Positions 54,047 to 54,047 of a stretch of DNA of 54,047 bases are shown piece after piece. This DNA is from CAZHDI01 sp964531285 (GTDB lineage Bacteria > Pseudomonadota > Alphaproteobacteria > JAJFIK01): NCBI GenBank assembly GCA_964531285.1, contig CAZHDI010000013.1:1-54047 (forward strand), given 5' to 3'. Each line of letters opens with the position of its first letter. Position 1 is the stretch's first letter. The position numbers were made by a program, and so were the translations under genes. Under the pieces are notes generated by a model. It was not told the origin of the DNA, made no database searches, and saw only the letters and a list, made by a program, of their open reading frames with translations.

Positions 54047-54047
54047 G

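Overview
The window is GC-rich DNA from a Gram-negative heterotroph, most likely a marine-type alphaproteobacterium. The support is two TonB-dependent receptors, outer-membrane-type lipoproteins, a valine-catabolism mmsA/mmsB pair, a CocE-type hydrolase, ATGA-coupled operons and an intergenic palindromic element of the kind common in Caulobacterales/Hyphomonadales-like genomes. The order or family is an inference and cannot be fixed from the sequence alone.

Layout. 0.1-2.9 kb: a minus-strand operon of a phytanoyl-CoA-dioxygenase-like hydroxylase and two SAM methyltransferases, which looks like a small-molecule tailoring module. 2.9-4.1 kb: a transposon-end scar and a small secreted protein. 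4.1-6.9 kb: a CPA2 antiporter with a TrkA-N domain, coupled to a two-domain universal stress protein. 6.9-14.9 kb: a catabolic run of mmsA, mmsB, a penicillin-acylase-family amidase, a PLP decarboxylase/lyase and a class III aminotransferase. 15-19 kb: a His-rich zinc CDF transporter and a TetR regulator divergent from a TonB receptor. 44-54 kb: an EF-hand protein, two lipoproteins, a cyclase-family enzyme, a CocE/NonD hydrolase, a GRAM-like membrane protein, a secreted Cys-containing protein, a haloalkane dehalogenase remnant and a second TonB receptor that ends at a clear Rho-independent terminator.

The most unusual part is 19.2-44.5 kb. A TPR-CHAT protease with a lipoprotein signal and an exported alpha/beta hydrolase (DUF900-like) stand next to three giant genes. 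The first encodes 1576 aa with ten tandem PPC domains and a jelly-roll end. The second encodes 2187 aa with a subtilase/sedolisin-like peptidase, choice-of-anchor-L, RTX, PPC, a seven-blade FG-GAP propeller and Calx-beta. The third encodes 2598 aa with ten Calx-beta domains in five pairs, a second seven-blade propeller, two more Calx-beta, PPC, cadherin-like and LamG domains.

The three giants lack N-terminal signal peptides but end in a similar helical tail of roughly 40-50 residues, which I propose is a common export or sorting signal. With the neighbouring EF-hand protein and many predicted calcium sites, this looks like a calcium-dependent surface or secreted protease/adhesin system with its own envelope caspase-like protease. 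The domain content is read from the sequence; the joint function is inference.
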